55,118 nucleotides of DNA. Source: Brumimicrobium sp965659845 (GTDB lineage: Bacteria; Bacteroidota; Bacteroidia; Flavobacteriales_D; Crocinitomicaceae). Position numbers and translations under genes: made by a program. The stretch lies in NCBI GenBank assembly GCA_965659845.1, contig CBFHXS010000005.1, positions 1 to 55,118 on the forward strand, written 5' to 3'. Positions 53,703 through 55,118 of this stretch are shown piece after piece (position 1 is the stretch's first letter; each line of letters begins with the position of its first letter). The notes under the pieces are model-generated. The model did not search any database. It saw only the letters and a list, made by a program, of their open reading frames with translations, and was not told the origin of the DNA.

Positions 53703-54608
53703 ATGCGGAGTGCAGTAATTGATCTAGGTACTAACACTTTCGATTTGATCATCGTCGATAAACAGAGCACACATAATCGGTTTCACGTGATTTACACAGA
53801 TAAATCCTTTGTTAGTCTTGGTCAAGGTGGAATCAATGAGAAACGAATCACCGAAGGAGCAATGGATAGAGCATACTTTGCTCTTGAACATTTTATTCAA
53901 GCCTGTAATGAAGAGAATGTAGCAAGAGATAAGATCTATGCTTTTGGAACCTCTGCCTTGCGTGATGCGAATAACACGGATGAATTCCTTTCTTTCGTTA
54001 AGCAACACTTTGATCTTGAAATTAAAGTTATAAATGGCAAAGAGGAAGCTCGCTATATTTATGAAGGTATTAAAGGAATACATAATTTTCACGAAGAGTC
54101 CTGCATTATGGATATTGGTGGAGGAAGTACAGAATTTATTTTTGCGGATGAGGATGGCGTTCAACAAATTGACAGCTTGAATATAGGTGTTTCGAGAATT
54201 CTTCAGCTTTTTAATGTACCTGATCAATTAACGAAAAATAAGATTGATGAGGTAAATGAGTTTATGAATAGAGAGGCAGGAAATATTTTTGATACACGAG
54301 AATCTTCTATCTTAATTGGAGCTGCGGGAAGTTTTGAGACATTTTATCAATTGGTTACAGGCAATACAACGTATGATGACTTTTCTACCGTAGAAATTCC
54401 TTTTGAATCACTAAAGCACCATCTTAAATCTTTAATTAAAAGCGACTTAGAGGAAAGAAACAGTGATTTTCGAATACCAGATTATAGAAAGAAAATGATA
54501 CATATTGCAGCCTTGCAAATCCTCTGGGTCATCGAAAAGCAAAAAATATGCCGCTGTTATTTTTCCCCAGCGGCGTTAAAAGAAGGTGTTATTTTTAGTG
54601 AAATATGA
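53703..54608 (+). CDS. Ppx/GppA phosphatase family protein
   Basis: A 301-residue cytoplasmic protein of the exopolyphosphatase/guanosine pentaphosphatase family (ASKHA fold). Phosphate loops are visible: VIDLGTNTFDLIIVD near the N-terminus and MDIGGGSTEFIF (about 137-148); also YAFGTSALRDA and INGKEEARYIYEGI. It has only the core phosphatase domain, without the C-terminal HD-type extension. It could degrade polyphosphate or act on pppGpp. It begins 3 bases after the permease and is last in the operon; no clear terminator follows. Confidence 0.93.
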   Translation: MRSAVIDLGTNTFDLIIVDKQSTHNRFHVIYTDKSFVSLGQGGINEKRITEGAMDRAYFALEHFIQACNEENVARDKIYAFGTSALRDANNTDEFLSFVKQHFDLEIKVINGKEEARYIYEGIKGIHNFHEESCIMDIGGGSTEFIFADEDGVQQIDSLNIGVSRILQLFNVPDQLTKNKIDEVNEFMNREAGNIFDTRESSILIGAAGSFETFYQLVTGNTTYDDFSTVEIPFESLKHHLKSLIKSDLEERNSDFRIPDYRKKMIHIAALQILWVIEKQKICRCYFSPAALKEGVIFSEI

Positions 54609-54726
54609 TTATAAAGCTGAGTCTCTTTCTAAGTGAATATATTGATGGTCTTTTTCTTCTTTATCTCAAGGCAAATTAGACCCCTTCAGTCTCGAAACGC
54701 AAAAAGACGGAATAGAACACCCGCAA

Positions 54727-55118
54727 TCAGCGAACTACACTTCCATTCTCTAGGTCTTTGTCAGTTGTAAGGAAAGACAAACTTCCCTCATTGTTTTCTG
54801 CCATCAATATCATACCGTTTGAAACTACGCCCTTAATCTTACGTGGGGGAAGATTCATGAGTACACTTACTTTTTTCCCAACCACTTCTTCCGCATCGTA
54901 ATGTTTCGCAATTCCTGAAACAACAGTTCGTTGGTCAAGGCCAGTATCAACAGTTAGTTCGAGTAACTTGTCTGCTTTTTTTATCTTTTTTGCAGAAAGG
55001 ATTTCCCCGACCCTGACATCCATTCCTAAAAAGTTTTCAAAGGAGATGTCTTCTTTTTGTGGTTCGTGGTTAGTGTTGTCTACTGGAGATGCATTTTTCA
55101 ATATTTCTTGTTCTTCCT
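54727..55118 (-). CDS. metG: Methionyl-tRNA synthetase, C-terminal part (cut by window edge)
   Basis: The frame is open to the window end (EEQEILKNAS before any start), so the 5' part lies outside. The visible part is the C-terminal tRNA-binding domain (OB fold): FENFLGMDVRVGEILSAKKI, ADKLLELTVDTGLDQRTVVSGIAKHY, VLMNLPPRKIKGVVSNGMILMAE and a short tail. This matches the EMAP-II-like end of Bacteroidota MetG. A free-standing CsaA-like protein is the alternative, but the linker upstream (NTNHEPQKED) suits a fused MetG. Confidence 0.88.
   Translation of the reverse strand, partial: EEQEILKNASPVDNTNHEPQKEDISFENFLGMDVRVGEILSAKKIKKADKLLELTVDTGLDQRTVVSGIAKHYDAEEVVGKKVSVLMNLPPRKIKGVVSNGMILMAENNEGSLSFLTTDKDLENGSVVR

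Overview
The window looks like chromosomal DNA from a Bacteroidota bacterium of the Flavobacteriales type. Three things point there: two giant adhesins with gliding-motility/type IX secretion (T9SS) C-terminal domains and a PorP/SprF partner; promoters of the Bacteroidota form TAnnTTTG at -7 with almost no Shine-Dalgarno sequences; and the family flavour of CtaD, NrdAB and the Crp-type regulator. The DNA is AT-rich. I see no tRNA, rRNA, CRISPR array, insertion sequence or prophage, and most genes are ordinary core genes.

Layout. 1-3779: end of cytochrome c oxidase subunit I (cut by the window edge), ruvB and queG. 3789-6822: a small conserved-looking protein on the minus strand, then a TPR sensor kinase and its LuxR-type response regulator. 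6922-18328: a surface operon of adhesin, PorP/SprF protein, second adhesin and OmpA/PD40 protein. 18379-20030: DUF3817 protein, a candidate small RNA and dxr. 20181-26648 (minus): TonB-dependent receptor, a small envelope protein and an exported WD40-caspase fusion. 26784-28790: YebC, CvpA and a small exported protein. 28842-33982: a lipoprotein, then a SbcD/SbcC-like (YhaO/YhaN-like) pair. 33988-41057: thioesterase, ileS, a heptosyltransferase-like GT9 enzyme, a small divergent gene, MscS and a crotonase. 41202-44582: nrdA and nrdB, with an AT-rich 469-base intergenic region upstream that holds DnaA-box-like sites. 45052-50704: comF, alkaline phosphatase, a glycosyltransferase, an EamA transporter, an ArsC-like protein and fbp. 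50812-55118: a four-gene operon (Crp-type regulator, ABC ATPase, ABC permease, Ppx/GppA) and the end of metG.

How the genes work together. The kinase/regulator pair ends 99 bases before the adhesin operon and could control it (inference). The adhesins carry T9SS type B sorting domains, the PorP/SprF protein is the kind of outer-membrane partner such cargo uses, and the OmpA protein could tie the assembly to peptidoglycan. The most interesting unlisted structure is regulatory. A G-rich dyad lies exactly 40 bases upstream of an identical TAATTTTGTG promoter core in two places, one in front of the adhesin operon and one in front of an orphan transcript of about 80 nt. In addition, five genes have TAnnTTTG exactly four bases before the start codon, which predicts leaderless mRNAs. 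Start sites were re-chosen from these promoters for several genes.
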